Source of the DNA: an uncultured Bacteroidales bacterium
GTDB lineage: Bacteria > Bacteroidota > Bacteroidia > Bacteroidales > UBA932
DNA: 64,000 nucleotides
Assembly (NCBI GenBank): GCA_934725575.1
Contig: CAKVCK010000002.1
Coordinates: forward strand, 241,547 to 305,546
Reading direction: 5' to 3'
Positions 53,951-62,888 of the stretch are shown one piece after another. Below the pieces are notes generated by a model, which searched no databases, was not told the DNA's origin, and saw only the letters and a list, made by a program, of their open reading frames with translations. Every line of letters begins with the position of its first letter. Positions within the stretch are counted from its first letter, which is position 1. The position numbers and the translations under genes are program-made.

Positions 53951-55972
53951 ATGAAAAAGTTCATTCTCACGTCAATAGCGGTCTTGATGGTTTCTGTCTC
54001 ACTTGAAGCTCAAGACTACATAGCCAATAGAGCGCCTCTTACAGAGAGTCGTTTCATGGAGCTTCCGATAGGCGCCGTCAAGGCGGACGGTTGGCTCCGG
54101 CAACAGTTGGTATTGCAGAAGGAAGGTCTGACGGGACATCTGGACGAGCTGTATCGGAATGTGGTAGGTCCAAGAAACGCCTGGCTCGGAGGTGACGGTG
54201 ACGCATGGGAAAGAGGCCCGTACTGGATAGACGGGCTTCTTCCACTCGCATATCTTCTGGACGACAAGGACCTGAAGGACAAGGCTCAGGTCTGGGTAGA
54301 AGCCATCCTTGGTTCCCAAAAAGAAAATGGATACTTCGGCCCGGACACTGACCGTGGACCGGAGCCAGGACTGCAAAGGGACAATTCCCATGATTGGTGG
54401 CCCAAGATGGTGGCTCTTAAGATTGTCAAGCAATATTATATGGCCACAGGTGATGAAAGGGTGATTCCATTCCTTGACCGGTATTTCAGATATCAGTTTG
54501 CCAATCTTCCGCAAACCCCTCTTGACAACTGGACATTCTGGGGAGCCCAGAGAGGCGGCGACAACCTTGAGATTGTCTATTGGCTTTACAACATTACCGG
54601 TGAACGGTATCTTCTTGACCTTGGTGAGATCATCCACAGGCAAAGCACTCCGTGGACCGACATATTCCTGGATGGATCAATGCTCTATACTCAGAACAGC
54701 ATGCATTGTGTCAATCTGGGGCAAGGTTTCAAAGAACCTGTCATCTACTGGCAGCGGTCCGGCCGGCAGAAGCAGATTGACGCCGTCAAAAATGCGGAGA
54801 AGGTGATCAGAAAGACCATCGGCTTTCCGACCGGTCTCTGGGCCGGTGATGAACTCATCAACTACGGAGATCCTATCCGTGGATCCGAGCTCTGCACCGC
54901 GGTCGAAATGATGTTCTCTCTTGAGGAAATGCTTAGGATCACCGGTGACTCACATTGGGCGGACTGGCTTGAGAGAATCGCATATAACGCTCTTCCGACT
55001 CAGGCTGATGACAAATACGAGACACGTCAGTATTTTCAGCAGACAAACCAGATAGAGTGCACGCGTAACACCACACGTAATTTCTCCACTCCGCACGATG
55101 ACACGGATCAAGTGTTCGGCCTTCTGAATGGTTATCCATGCTGCCTTGCTAATATGCATCAAGGCTGGCCGAAATTCACTCAGAACCTGTGGTACGCCAC
55201 AGATGACGCCGGCCTTGCCGCGCTTGTCTATGCTCCGTCCAAAGTGACGGCCAAAGTCGCTGACGGGGTCGAGGTCAATCTGTCGGAGGAGACATTCTAT
55301 CCTTTCGACGAGGATGTCAAGGTTTCTGTGAACTTCACCGGCAAGAAAGTCCGCTCGTCATTCTTTCCAATAAAGTTCCGTATCCCGGAATGGTGCGAAG
55401 GCGCAGAGATCGCCGTCAACGGTTCAAGGATCAAGGCACCATGCGGCGCGGGAGAGATTGTCACCCTAAGACGCACATGGTCAAATGGTGATGTCATCAC
55501 CCTTCACTTTCCTATGAGCGTGACCTGCGGCAGATGGTATGACAATTCCGCTGTGATAGAGCGCGGACCGCTTCTCTATGCTCTCAAGATGAACGAGAAA
55601 TGGACAAGGAAGGAGACTGACGCTTCGGAAAAAGTCAAATATGGAGACTGGTATTATGAGGTCACTTCCGATTCGCCGTGGAACTATTGTCTCTCCAGCA
55701 AAACCATCAGCGAAAAGGGACTTGCCGAGAGTTGTGTCATAATAAGGAACGATGTCGATCCGACTCTCTATCCATGGACCCTTGAAAACGCTCCGTTGAG
55801 CATCAAGATCCCGGCCAGGACTATGCCTGACTGGACAGTCTACAGAGGCTCTGCCGGACATGTTCAGTACTTTACGCAACAAGGCGGAGTTTTGGGGGAA
55901 GAGCGGATGATAGAACTCATACCTTATGGCTGTACAACCTTGAGAATCACTGAATTCCCTGTAAGGAGGTGA
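53951..55972 (+). CDS. Second GH127-like (DUF1680) glycoside hydrolase
   Basis: 673 residues; signal peptide MKKFILTSIAVLMVSVSLEAQ, no lipobox, so probably periplasmic. The fold is recognisable from PIGAVKADGWLRQQLVLQKEGLTGHLDE and IPEWCEGAEIAVNG. A Cys pair is present in GYPCCLANMHQGWPKF (Cys397, Cys398), but the other metal ligands look rearranged: instead of ExC there is IEC (Glu369, Cys370) only 27 residues before the pair. This suggests a divergent subfamily with a changed zinc site or specificity, for example GH146-like enzymes. It follows the first GH127 gene by 3 bases. Confidence 0.78.
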   Translation: MKKFILTSIAVLMVSVSLEAQDYIANRAPLTESRFMELPIGAVKADGWLRQQLVLQKEGLTGHLDELYRNVVGPRNAWLGGDGDAWERGPYWIDGLLPLAYLLDDKDLKDKAQVWVEAILGSQKENGYFGPDTDRGPEPGLQRDNSHDWWPKMVALKIVKQYYMATGDERVIPFLDRYFRYQFANLPQTPLDNWTFWGAQRGGDNLEIVYWLYNITGERYLLDLGEIIHRQSTPWTDIFLDGSMLYTQNSMHCVNLGQGFKEPVIYWQRSGRQKQIDAVKNAEKVIRKTIGFPTGLWAGDELINYGDPIRGSELCTAVEMMFSLEEMLRITGDSHWADWLERIAYNALPTQADDKYETRQYFQQTNQIECTRNTTRNFSTPHDDTDQVFGLLNGYPCCLANMHQGWPKFTQNLWYATDDAGLAALVYAPSKVTAKVADGVEVNLSEETFYPFDEDVKVSVNFTGKKVRSSFFPIKFRIPEWCEGAEIAVNGSRIKAPCGAGEIVTLRRTWSNGDVITLHFPMSVTCGRWYDNSAVIERGPLLYALKMNEKWTRKETDASEKVKYGDWYYEVTSDSPWNYCLSSKTISEKGLAESCVIIRNDVDPTLYPWTLENAPLSIKIPARTMPDWTVYRGSAGHVQYFTQQGGVLGEERMIELIPYGCTTLRITEFPVRR

Positions 55973-56073
55973 TTCTGTTATGACGGAGAACGTCTTTCTT
56001 CAATCCATCGGCGGGCCTGTGCGCAAGTGGCTAATGGAACATTGGCTCAAAAATTAAGACAAATTCAACCACT

Positions 56074-57690
56074 ATGACACTCAAACATGTTTTCAGACTG
56101 CAGTCACTTATGGCTGTGCTTACCGTTTCCTTCATGCTTTCATGTTGCAAGACAAGAAACCATCATGGACAAGGCCCGTCAGCCTATTCCGTCATTGACG
56201 GGGACTCCATCATCGCCTCGTATGTCATGGAGTTCAATGCCGACGATGAAGAGATTTATGGACAGACTTTCAGGAATATTGTCGCGGGAAAGTTCCTTTG
56301 CGACAATATTCCCGCTTTTGACTGTCCTGACAAGGAATTGGAGAAGACCTATTATTTCCGTTGGTGGACTTTCAGAAAGCATATAAAGACTACCCCTGAT
56401 GGTTACATCATAACGGAATTTCTTCCGGATGTCCCTTGGGCCGGAAAATATAATTCAATCAACTGCCCGGCGTGTCATCACTATGCCGAAGGACGTTGGC
56501 TGAGGAACAAGGAATATCTCAACGACTATGCGCGTTTCTGGCTTGGCCACGACGCCGAGCCAAGAAAATATAGTTTCCCAATAGCTGACGCCACATTGAG
56601 ACTATACAAGGTTCACGGAGATTTTCAACTGATAAAAGATACTTACAAAGGGCTCAAGGAGATTTACGCCGCATGGGAGTCAGACCACAGGGATCCCAAC
56701 GGTCTCTTTTGGCAGATGGACGGAAGAGATGGCATGGAAGTCTCAATCTCCGGGGCGATGAGCGATGATGCCACAGGCTACAGGGCCACCATCAACAGTT
56801 ATATGTATGCTGATGCCATGGCACTTTCCTCGATGGCGGAAATGCTTGGAAAATCCCTTGAGGCCACTGTTTACAAAGAAAAAGCCGCCGAGATAAAGGT
56901 CCTGATGGATAGATATTTGTGGGATGAGGACGCGAGATTCTACAAGGTAATCCCAAGAAACGGAAAGATGATGATGTCCCCGGCCAGGGAAGAACATGGA
57001 TACGTGCCTTGGATCTATGACATTCCGGATGAATCCAAGAGCGAGGCATGGCTTCAACTCGTTGACGAACAAGGGTTCAAGGCCCCGTACGGGCCTACTA
57101 CAGCCGAGCGGCGCGCCGATGGATTCAAAGTTGTCTATGAAGGTCATGAGTGCCAGTGGAATGGTCCAAGCTGGCCTTTTGCCACAGCGCAGACTCTGAC
57201 CGGACTTGCCGCTTTCATCCACCGTTACGGTGAGGGTGTGATGACAAAAAACGACTATTACGAGACACTGACCGCATTCAGCAACAGTCATAGACGTGTA
57301 AACGACAAAGGCAAGAAGATATGCTGGATTGACGAGAATTTAGACCCTTTCACAGGAGAATGGATATCAAGAAAGATGCTTATCGCCGCCGGAAGCCAGA
57401 TTAAGGAAAGGGGAAAGGACTATAATCATTCCTCTTTCTGCGACCTCGTCATCTCAGGACTTCTCGGTCTTCAGCCTCAGGTGGACGGAAGTCTTGTGAT
57501 CGAGCCGCTGATTCCGGAAGGGAAGTGGGATTATTTTTGCCTTGACGGCATCGTATGTGCCGGCAGAAATGTCGTTGTCCTGTATGACAAGGACGGATCC
57601 CGTTATGGCAAGGGAACGGGCTTCCGTGTCTTTGTTGGCGGGAAAGAGGCTTTCAAGGCCGATACATATACAACGAAGGCGATTGTGTAA
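56074..57690 (+). CDS. MGH1/GH63-like (alpha/alpha)6 glycoside hydrolase, lipoprotein
   Basis: 538 residues; lipobox FMLSCCKTRN. Blocks typical of the mannosylglycerate hydrolase (MGH1)/GH63/trehalase-like clan: TYYFRWWTFRKHIKTT, FLPDVPWAGKYNSINCPACHH, WQMDGRDGMEVSISG, YGPTTAERRADGF and WNGPSWPFATAQTLTG. The Asp in DGRDGMEVS and a Glu near the end are candidate catalytic acids. It probably attacks an alpha-linkage exposed after arabinose removal; the true substrate is unknown. About 100 bases of spacer precede it, and the island repeat begins 22 bases after the stop. Confidence 0.78.
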   Translation: MTLKHVFRLQSLMAVLTVSFMLSCCKTRNHHGQGPSAYSVIDGDSIIASYVMEFNADDEEIYGQTFRNIVAGKFLCDNIPAFDCPDKELEKTYYFRWWTFRKHIKTTPDGYIITEFLPDVPWAGKYNSINCPACHHYAEGRWLRNKEYLNDYARFWLGHDAEPRKYSFPIADATLRLYKVHGDFQLIKDTYKGLKEIYAAWESDHRDPNGLFWQMDGRDGMEVSISGAMSDDATGYRATINSYMYADAMALSSMAEMLGKSLEATVYKEKAAEIKVLMDRYLWDEDARFYKVIPRNGKMMMSPAREEHGYVPWIYDIPDESKSEAWLQLVDEQGFKAPYGPTTAERRADGFKVVYEGHECQWNGPSWPFATAQTLTGLAAFIHRYGEGVMTKNDYYETLTAFSNSHRRVNDKGKKICWIDENLDPFTGEWISRKMLIAAGSQIKERGKDYNHSSFCDLVISGLLGLQPQVDGSLVIEPLIPEGKWDYFCLDGIVCAGRNVVVLYDKDGSRYGKGTGFRVFVGGKEAFKADTYTTKAIV

Positions 57691-57712
57691 AAAAACACAT
57701 AATTTCTAATAT

Positions 57713-57751
57713 ACGACAAAGGGTTGGAACGAAAGTTCCAACCCTTTGTCG
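57713..57751. terminator. tRNA-Pro terminator palindrome carrying the right copy of the direct repeat
   Basis: A perfect 17-bp stem (57714-57730 with 57735-57751) and GAAA loop. It terminates tRNA-Pro on the minus strand and also the last hydrolase gene on the + strand; its final 3 bases overlap the tRNA 3' end. Bases 57713-57735 are the 23-bp sequence repeated at 40343. Confidence 0.85.
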
Positions 57752-57821
57752 GGATGATCCGACTCGAACGGACGACCCCTACGTCCCGAACGTAGTGCGC
57801 TACCAACTGCGCTACATCCCG
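57749..57821 (-). tRNA. tRNA-Pro(CGG)
   Basis: On the minus strand CGGGATG pairs with CATCCCG; discriminator A, no encoded CCA. The anticodon arm CTACG-TTCGGGA-CGTAG gives anticodon CGG. Its 3' side borders the putative island. Confidence 0.95.
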
Positions 57822-57837
57822 ATAAATTCTTTGACTT

Positions 57838-57865
57838 GAAAGGCAGCCTCGGGAGACTGCCTTTC
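57838..57865 (-). terminator. Hairpin after rpsT
   Basis: GAAAGGCAG pairs with CTGCCTTTC around a 10-base loop, 10 bases past the rpsT stop on the minus strand and before tRNA-Pro. Confidence 0.7.
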
Positions 57866-57875
57866 GGATGCTTCT

Positions 57876-58130
57876 TTATGCGAGCTTATTGATATAAACC
57901 GCGATACCACTCTTAAGGTTGGCAGCCTTGTTCTGGTGAATGACCCCAATCTTTGCGAGTTTGTCAATCATTGCATAGACCTTCGGAGCACCATCCTCGG
58001 CAGTCTTCTTGTCTGTGGTGTTACGAATCGCGCGGATCGCGTTCCTCGTCGTCTTTGCATAATACTTATTATGCAATCTGCGCCTCTCGCTTTGGCGATT
58101 GGCCTTTTTTGCTGATGCGTGATTTGCCAT
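57876..58130 (-). CDS. rpsT: 30S ribosomal protein S20
   Basis: 84 residues starting MANHASAKKANRQSERRRLHN and ending KSGIAVYINKLA, a standard S20. It lies between tRNA-Glu and tRNA-Pro genes on the same strand, and may be expressed from a promoter in the short AT-rich stretch before its start. Confidence 0.96.
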   Translation of the reverse strand: MANHASAKKANRQSERRRLHNKYYAKTTRNAIRAIRNTTDKKTAEDGAPKVYAMIDKLAKIGVIHQNKAANLKSGIAVYINKLA

Positions 58131-58152
58131 CGTTTTTATTTTTTAATATTTG

Positions 58153-58224
58153 TAGTGGGTAGGAGAATCGAACTCCTATTGCGGGAATGAAAATCCCGAG
58201 TACTAACCGTTATACGAACCCACC
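58153..58224 (-). tRNA. tRNA-Glu(TTC)
   Basis: On the minus strand the acceptor GGTGGGT pairs with ACCCACT (G1-U72 wobble), discriminator A. The anticodon arm CGGGA-TTTTCAT-TCCCG gives anticodon TTC; T arm AGGAG-TTCGATT-CTCCT. Confidence 0.93.
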
Positions 58225-58304
58225 AGCTCGTCCAAACAGGCTTTTCGCCATAAATGGAGTGCAAATATATGGATAATTTTCGACCTTACAAAATAATTCG
58301 GCCG

Positions 58305-59321
58305 TTATTTGCCCGATTTGTCATCATTTCCCTCCTTGTCCCATTCAAACGAGTACAGGAGCGATTCTGTCTGCCTTAGATATTGACGCTTATCATATTT
58401 CGGCGCATATACCCACGCTTCCAGGACGATGATGTCCTTCCCATCCTTGCTGTAGAACGAGTGTGACACGAACGGGCCGCCCATAAAATCATTGTACACT
58501 TCCCAAAGACCTTTGGTCTCCACGAAATCCAGATCGTGGTACTTCAGGAACTTGATTCCCGGCTTGACGAACACGCTGGTTGTCATATATGTGTTGTCCA
58601 GCATCCCCGGGACATATTTCTTAAGGAACGCGTTGCGTCTGGCGATGATGTTCTCCTCTGAGAACGGCTCCTCATCGGTCGCAGGGTACTTGTAGATGAA
58701 TATTCCTTGTGTCGTGTACTGCTTCTCGTCCGCTATCCAGATGAAGTCGTCGGTGGCTTTTTTCAGTGTGTAGCCGACCGGGAAGTGAACCTTGCCACCG
58801 ATCATATTGTCCACTACATCAGCCAGTTTCGATTCCTCGTAAAGCAACGTGTTGGCGATTACCCTGTTCCTTTCGGCCTGCTCGATGGCTCCGGTGATGT
58901 TCTCGCCGTTCCTGTCAAGGACAACCACGGCCGAATCCGCGCATGAGGCGTTGACCTGGATCACGCACTGAGGATGGGCCCAGACATCCGTCCTATAGAC
59001 CACGCCCTGTTTCGTGACTGTGGAGTCGATGTTGAAGATCACGATGTTCCTGTGGAGTTTGAACATATCGGTGAACGCGGCAGGGGAGAGGTTCACCAAA
59101 GAGTAAAGCGGCTCCCTTTGCGGAAGGTACTCGCAATCCCTGGCGAGCAGGCTTCCAATCTCGTTGCCGAGGTTCCCTTCCCAGTTGTCCTTGCCTATGA
59201 TCACGATGACTTCTCCTGCCTTTCCTGAAACGTTAGGCAGAAGAGGCTTAGTGTTGTTCCTGCACGAGAACGCGCTGACCAGCGCCGCGATGCAGATGAC
59301 GGTCTTGATTATCTTTTTCAT
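58305..59321 (-). CDS. DUF4837 lipoprotein
   Basis: 338 residues; lipobox VSAFSCRNNT. KPLLPNVSGKAGEVIVIIGKDNW and PQREPLYSLVNLSPAAFTDMF are typical of DUF4837, a Bacteroidota envelope family of unknown function. It is a single-gene unit, about 160 bases from rseP and 80 bases from tRNA-Glu. Confidence 0.82.
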   Translation of the reverse strand: MKKIIKTVICIAALVSAFSCRNNTKPLLPNVSGKAGEVIVIIGKDNWEGNLGNEIGSLLARDCEYLPQREPLYSLVNLSPAAFTDMFKLHRNIVIFNIDSTVTKQGVVYRTDVWAHPQCVIQVNASCADSAVVVLDRNGENITGAIEQAERNRVIANTLLYEESKLADVVDNMIGGKVHFPVGYTLKKATDDFIWIADEKQYTTQGIFIYKYPATDEEPFSEENIIARRNAFLKKYVPGMLDNTYMTTSVFVKPGIKFLKYHDLDFVETKGLWEVYNDFMGGPFVSHSFYSKDGKDIIVLEAWVYAPKYDKRQYLRQTESLLYSFEWDKEGNDDKSGK

Positions 59322-59482
59322 CTCTTTGTTGTTTTTCTGGTTGCAAAGTTACGCCAAACTTCCAAGAACTTCAAATTATCGTCAATCTAAATGCTCTCGT
59401 TACGGCTGCGCAAATAATTGATAATCAATTGCACTTGTACTTGCGTTATCTCACGTCGCTTCGATAGGCCCAACGACCGAAA

Positions 59483-60808
59483 TTACCGTATCAACCGTGC
59501 GATGTCGTTCCCGAAAGCCAGGACCATCAGCAACAGCAGCAGGAACATCCCGACAATCTGCGCCGCCGTGAGGAACCTGTCGCTCGGCTTGCGTCCGGTG
59601 ATCATCTCGTAGAGGCAGAACACGATGTGCCCGCCGTCAAGCGCCGGAATCGGCAGAAGGTTCATCACCCCGAGCATAATCGAAAGCAGTGCGAGAATAT
59701 TCAAGAACCTGTACCAGTCCCACGTCGCCGGGAAAACCTGCCCGATGGCGATGAAGCTGCCAACAGATTTGTAGGCCTCCGTGCTCGGAGACGCGACAAG
59801 TTTCAAATCCCGAAGATATCCCCCGATGGTGTCGAAGGTCAGTTTGACACCAGCCGGAATGGCGCTGATTAATGAATATTCCTTCGTCATCACTCCGGGA
59901 ATCTGCATAAATACCCCGATCCTGCCGGCCGTGTCCACCTGAAGCGGCACGGAAAGCGTGTCTGAACCACGTAGGATCGTGGCTGTGACGGTTCCGCCGC
60001 TGACTTCAGAAAGATATTTCCTTGAATCCTGCACGAAAGGTGTGCTTACGCTGTCTATGGCGATGATCCTGTCATCGTGCAAAAGCCCGGCGGTGGAGTT
60101 CGCCGACGCGCTCATCACCGAATCAATCACGAACGGCACCGCGAGATCGAACACACCTGGAGTGTTGAGCACCGCCCCTATCTTCGAACGGTCGATGTAA
60201 AGGTCCACGGTGTCATTGTCTCTCAGGACCGTGACCTTGCTGACATTCCTGCGCGCCAGATCCGCCTGTAGCATCCCGAAATTCTCGGGAACATATTCAT
60301 CCATTCTGATGATGTGGTCGCCGTTGCGGAAGCCGAGCTCGACACCTAACTCATTGGTATAGATCTGACTGCCCTCGTTGCTGATGTAGGCGCTGCCCCA
60401 GATGGCCATAATCCCGATGTAGGCGATGATCGCGAATATGAAGTTGTAAAGCACGCCTCCGCCCATCACCAGAAGCCTCTGCCAAGCCTTCTTGGTGCGG
60501 AACTCCCACGGCTGCGGATCCTTTTTCATCGAATCAAGATCCATCGACTCGTCGATCATCCCGCAGATCTTGCAGTAACCACCCAGCGGCAGCCAGCCGA
60601 TGCCATATTCAGTCTCCCAATCCTTCGCTTTCGGGAATATCCTTGTGAACCATTTCCCCTTGGTGCTGAACAGTTTGGTGCCGCCGGCGTCGAAGAAAAG
60701 AAAGAATTTATCCACCCTGATTCCGAACAGCTTAGCGAATGTGAAGTGCCCGAACTCGTGGATGACAATAAGTATCGAAAGCGCAAGGATTACTTGCAGA
60801 ATCTTCAT
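59483..60808 (-). CDS. rseP: Site-2 protease RseP (M50)
   Basis: Intramembrane zinc metalloprotease that cleaves anti-sigma factors and leftover signal peptides. 441 residues from MKILQVILALSILIVIHEFGH; the HEFGH zinc motif is in the first membrane segment, PDZ-like domains fill the middle, and MNLLPIPALDGGH near the C-terminus supplies the third ligand. Starts at 60820 or 60826 overlapping or abutting the dxr stop are also possible. It is the last gene of the M23 peptidase-dxr-rseP cluster. Confidence 0.92.
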   Translation of the reverse strand: MKILQVILALSILIVIHEFGHFTFAKLFGIRVDKFFLFFDAGGTKLFSTKGKWFTRIFPKAKDWETEYGIGWLPLGGYCKICGMIDESMDLDSMKKDPQPWEFRTKKAWQRLLVMGGGVLYNFIFAIIAYIGIMAIWGSAYISNEGSQIYTNELGVELGFRNGDHIIRMDEYVPENFGMLQADLARRNVSKVTVLRDNDTVDLYIDRSKIGAVLNTPGVFDLAVPFVIDSVMSASANSTAGLLHDDRIIAIDSVSTPFVQDSRKYLSEVSGGTVTATILRGSDTLSVPLQVDTAGRIGVFMQIPGVMTKEYSLISAIPAGVKLTFDTIGGYLRDLKLVASPSTEAYKSVGSFIAIGQVFPATWDWYRFLNILALLSIMLGVMNLLPIPALDGGHIVFCLYEMITGRKPSDRFLTAAQIVGMFLLLLLMVLAFGNDIARLIR

Positions 60809-60822
60809 CAGAACAACCATCA

Positions 60823-61995
60823 TCAACCTTTCTTAGCTATGCCCTCAATCTTCCTTTGGGCCAATGAATATATTTCCTCGTTTGTCTTGAATATGTCCTC
60901 TACGGACGGTTCTTTTATGAACGGTGTGCATTCGATGCACTCTCCGACAATGTCCGTGATCCCGTAGAAAGAGATCCTGTCGTGAAGGTACGCCGCCACG
61001 GCGGCCTCGTTCGCCGCGTTCAGGGCGCAAGGAATATTCCCGCCCCGCTCCATCGCCTTGTAGGCCAGAGCCAGCGCCGGAAATTTCTCAGTGTCAGGCT
61101 TGAAGAACGTGATCCCGCCGAGTTCCGCGAAGTCCAGTTTCTTGTTGGCGAGCGGAAGCCGCTCCGGGAATCCGATGGCGAACTGGATAGGCTCCCTCAT
61201 ATCCGGGCAGGCGAGCTGAGCGATGACGGAACCGTCCTCATATTCAATCATAGAATGGATGATGGACTCCGGGTGGACGACGACGTTGATCCTGTCGCAA
61301 GGGGTGTCGAAGAGCCACCTCGCCTCGATCACCTCGAAGCCTTTGTTCATCATTGTGGCTGAGTCGATTGTGATCTTCGCGCCCATATTCCAGTTCGGAT
61401 GCTTGAGCGCCATATCCTTTGTCGCCGCGCTGATCCGCTCCTTGTCCCAGGTCCTGAAAGGTCCGCCAGAGGCGGTCAGGTGGATCTTGTGGATGGCGTT
61501 TCCCTGTGCCGACAGCAGGCATTGGAATATCGCCGAGTGCTCGGAGTCCACCGGAAGGATAGGCGCGTGGTATTTCTTTGACATATCCATCACGATCGAG
61601 CCGGCGGCCACGAGAGTCTCCTTGTTGGCAAGGGCGATGACTTTTCCGGCACCGATGGCGGCCATTGTCGGGGCGAGTCCGCTGAAACCGACCATCGCAG
61701 CTACCACTATGTCCACCCTGTCGCTTGTCACCAGATCGCAGACCGACTTCATCCCGGCGAACACCTTCGTGTCTGTGCCGTCCAACGCGTCCGCAAGGTC
61801 CTTGTACTTGGTCTCGTCGCAGATGACGGCGTTGTTGGCGTCAAATTCCTTGGCCTGGCTGGCCATCAGCTCCCAGCTGCCCTTGCAGGTAAGCAGCTCA
61901 ACCTCAAAAAGATCCCTGTGCTCCCTGATCACGTCAAGGGTCTGCCTGCCGATTGAACCGGTCGAGCCGAGTATCGCTATTCTTCTTTTCTCCAT
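60823..61995 (-). CDS. dxr: 1-deoxy-D-xylulose-5-phosphate reductoisomerase
   Basis: Second enzyme of the MEP isoprenoid pathway, making MEP from DXP with NADPH. 390 residues: ILGSTGSIGRQTLDVI is the NADPH-binding start, LPVDSEHSAIFQCL carries the metal and substrate site, and LTASGGPFRTW and KHPNWNMGAKITIDSATMMNKG are strongly conserved. Its start overlaps the stop of the M23 peptidase gene by 1 base; rseP follows on the same strand. Confidence 0.97.
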   Translation of the reverse strand: MEKRRIAILGSTGSIGRQTLDVIREHRDLFEVELLTCKGSWELMASQAKEFDANNAVICDETKYKDLADALDGTDTKVFAGMKSVCDLVTSDRVDIVVAAMVGFSGLAPTMAAIGAGKVIALANKETLVAAGSIVMDMSKKYHAPILPVDSEHSAIFQCLLSAQGNAIHKIHLTASGGPFRTWDKERISAATKDMALKHPNWNMGAKITIDSATMMNKGFEVIEARWLFDTPCDRINVVVHPESIIHSMIEYEDGSVIAQLACPDMREPIQFAIGFPERLPLANKKLDFAELGGITFFKPDTEKFPALALAYKAMERGGNIPCALNAANEAAVAAYLHDRISFYGITDIVGECIECTPFIKEPSVEDIFKTNEEIYSLAQRKIEGIAKKG

Positions 61996-62843
61996 CAGAA
62001 ACTTATGTATTTGGTTGGATCCACGGCCTCTCCCTTGTGCCAGAGCTCGAAATGAAGATGGTCCCCGTCGGAAAGTGATCCGGAACCTCCGAGAACGGCG
62101 ATCGGCATACCGGCCGTCACCTTGTCTCCGGTCTTCTTCATCAGTTTCTGGTTATGCTTGTAAACCGAGATGATGTCTCCCTCGTGCTGGATCCTTATCG
62201 TGTAGCCTTCAGTGTCTGTCCATCCGTCCGAGATGACCGTGCCGTCAAGAACCGACATCACCACTGAGTTGCCAGGCGCCGTGATGTCGATGTAAGGGTG
62301 CAGGGCCTTGTCGTAACCCTGCGACACAACGCCTTTAAGCGGTGTGAAGAAATGCATTCCCTCGATCGGAAGCGATCTTGAGGAATTGGACTTGATATCA
62401 AACTTGTCCTCGTTCGCGACTTCCTTCCGGAGCAACGAATCCTTTTCCGCAAGCTTCTTAGGATCAGCGGTTTCGGTGACGTTCTTCCTAACTTCCATAA
62501 GACTGTCGATCTTGAGCGGCTCCTGACCGTCCACAACCCTTCTGAGGTTCTCGGAATACAGCTCCCATTTTGTGATCACATTCCTCAGTGAGTCAACCCG
62601 GATGGCGTTCTGGATCGCGTCGTGTTTCGTCCTCGCGTCCGGATAGCCCGGAATGAAGGTCCGGATCGGGGTGAAGGCTATGAGACAGAAAATCACCGTG
62701 ACAGTGACGACCACCGTGGTGATCACCGTCACGAGAGCCCCCATCCTTGTGAATTTTCTGGACCACAGTTTGTCGTGGGTGTCGTCATCAACCAGAGTGA
62801 GCCTGAAATTATTTATGATGCCGCCTTTTTTCTGTTTGGACAT
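61995..62843 (-). CDS. M23-family peptidoglycan hydrolase
   Basis: 282 residues: a membrane segment at about 33-55, a helical/coiled region (SLRNVITKWELYSENLRRVVDG), then an M23 LytM domain from about GMHFFTPLKGVVSQGYDK to the end. The zinc motif is HPYIDITAPG (HxxxD, in this family usually the second His-Asp pair) and GDHLHFELWH (HxH). The initial zinc His, usually in a FGxRxHP context, appears as GYDKALHPYID. It is upstream of dxr and overlaps it by 1 base; a divergent promoter region separates it from ruvX. Confidence 0.87.
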   Translation of the reverse strand: MSKQKKGGIINNFRLTLVDDDTHDKLWSRKFTRMGALVTVITTVVVTVTVIFCLIAFTPIRTFIPGYPDARTKHDAIQNAIRVDSLRNVITKWELYSENLRRVVDGQEPLKIDSLMEVRKNVTETADPKKLAEKDSLLRKEVANEDKFDIKSNSSRSLPIEGMHFFTPLKGVVSQGYDKALHPYIDITAPGNSVVMSVLDGTVISDGWTDTEGYTIRIQHEGDIISVYKHNQKLMKKTGDKVTAGMPIAVLGGSGSLSDGDHLHFELWHKGEAVDPTKYISF

Positions 62844-62848
62844 AAGAT

Positions 62849-62879
62849 TTTGACTTGAAAGCCTTTTTCGTTAACTTTG
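62849..62879 (+). promoter_or_regulatory. Promoter of ruvX-def
   Basis: TTTG (62849-62852), 19-base spacer, TAACTTTG (62872-62879): full consensus. The ruvX ATG lies only 9 bases after the -7 element, so the transcript would be leaderless or nearly so. Confidence 0.8.
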
Positions 62880-62888
62880 CGGATTACA

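Larger units (their letters stand above)
40343..57735. mobile_element. 17.4-kb putative genomic island flanked by 23-bp direct repeats at tRNA-Pro
   Basis: An identical 23-base sequence (beginning ACGACAAAGGG, ending GGAACGAAAG) occurs at 40343-40365 and 57713-57735. The right copy is one arm plus loop of the tRNA-Pro terminator hairpin. Removing everything between, and one copy, leaves the preceding operon's terminator followed directly by an intact tRNA-Pro terminator. Inside, CATG occurs about 87 times by hand count (5 per kb) against about 15 in the other 46.6 kb of the window. Contents: a gene remnant, two divergent SusC/SusD groups and three glycoside hydrolases. No integrase, transposase or conjugation gene is present, so mobilisation in trans or loss of the integrase must be assumed. 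Confidence 0.65.

Noticed and set aside
40343..57735. Insertion sequence or prophage
   Set aside because: No transposase, integrase, structural or replication gene is present between the repeats.
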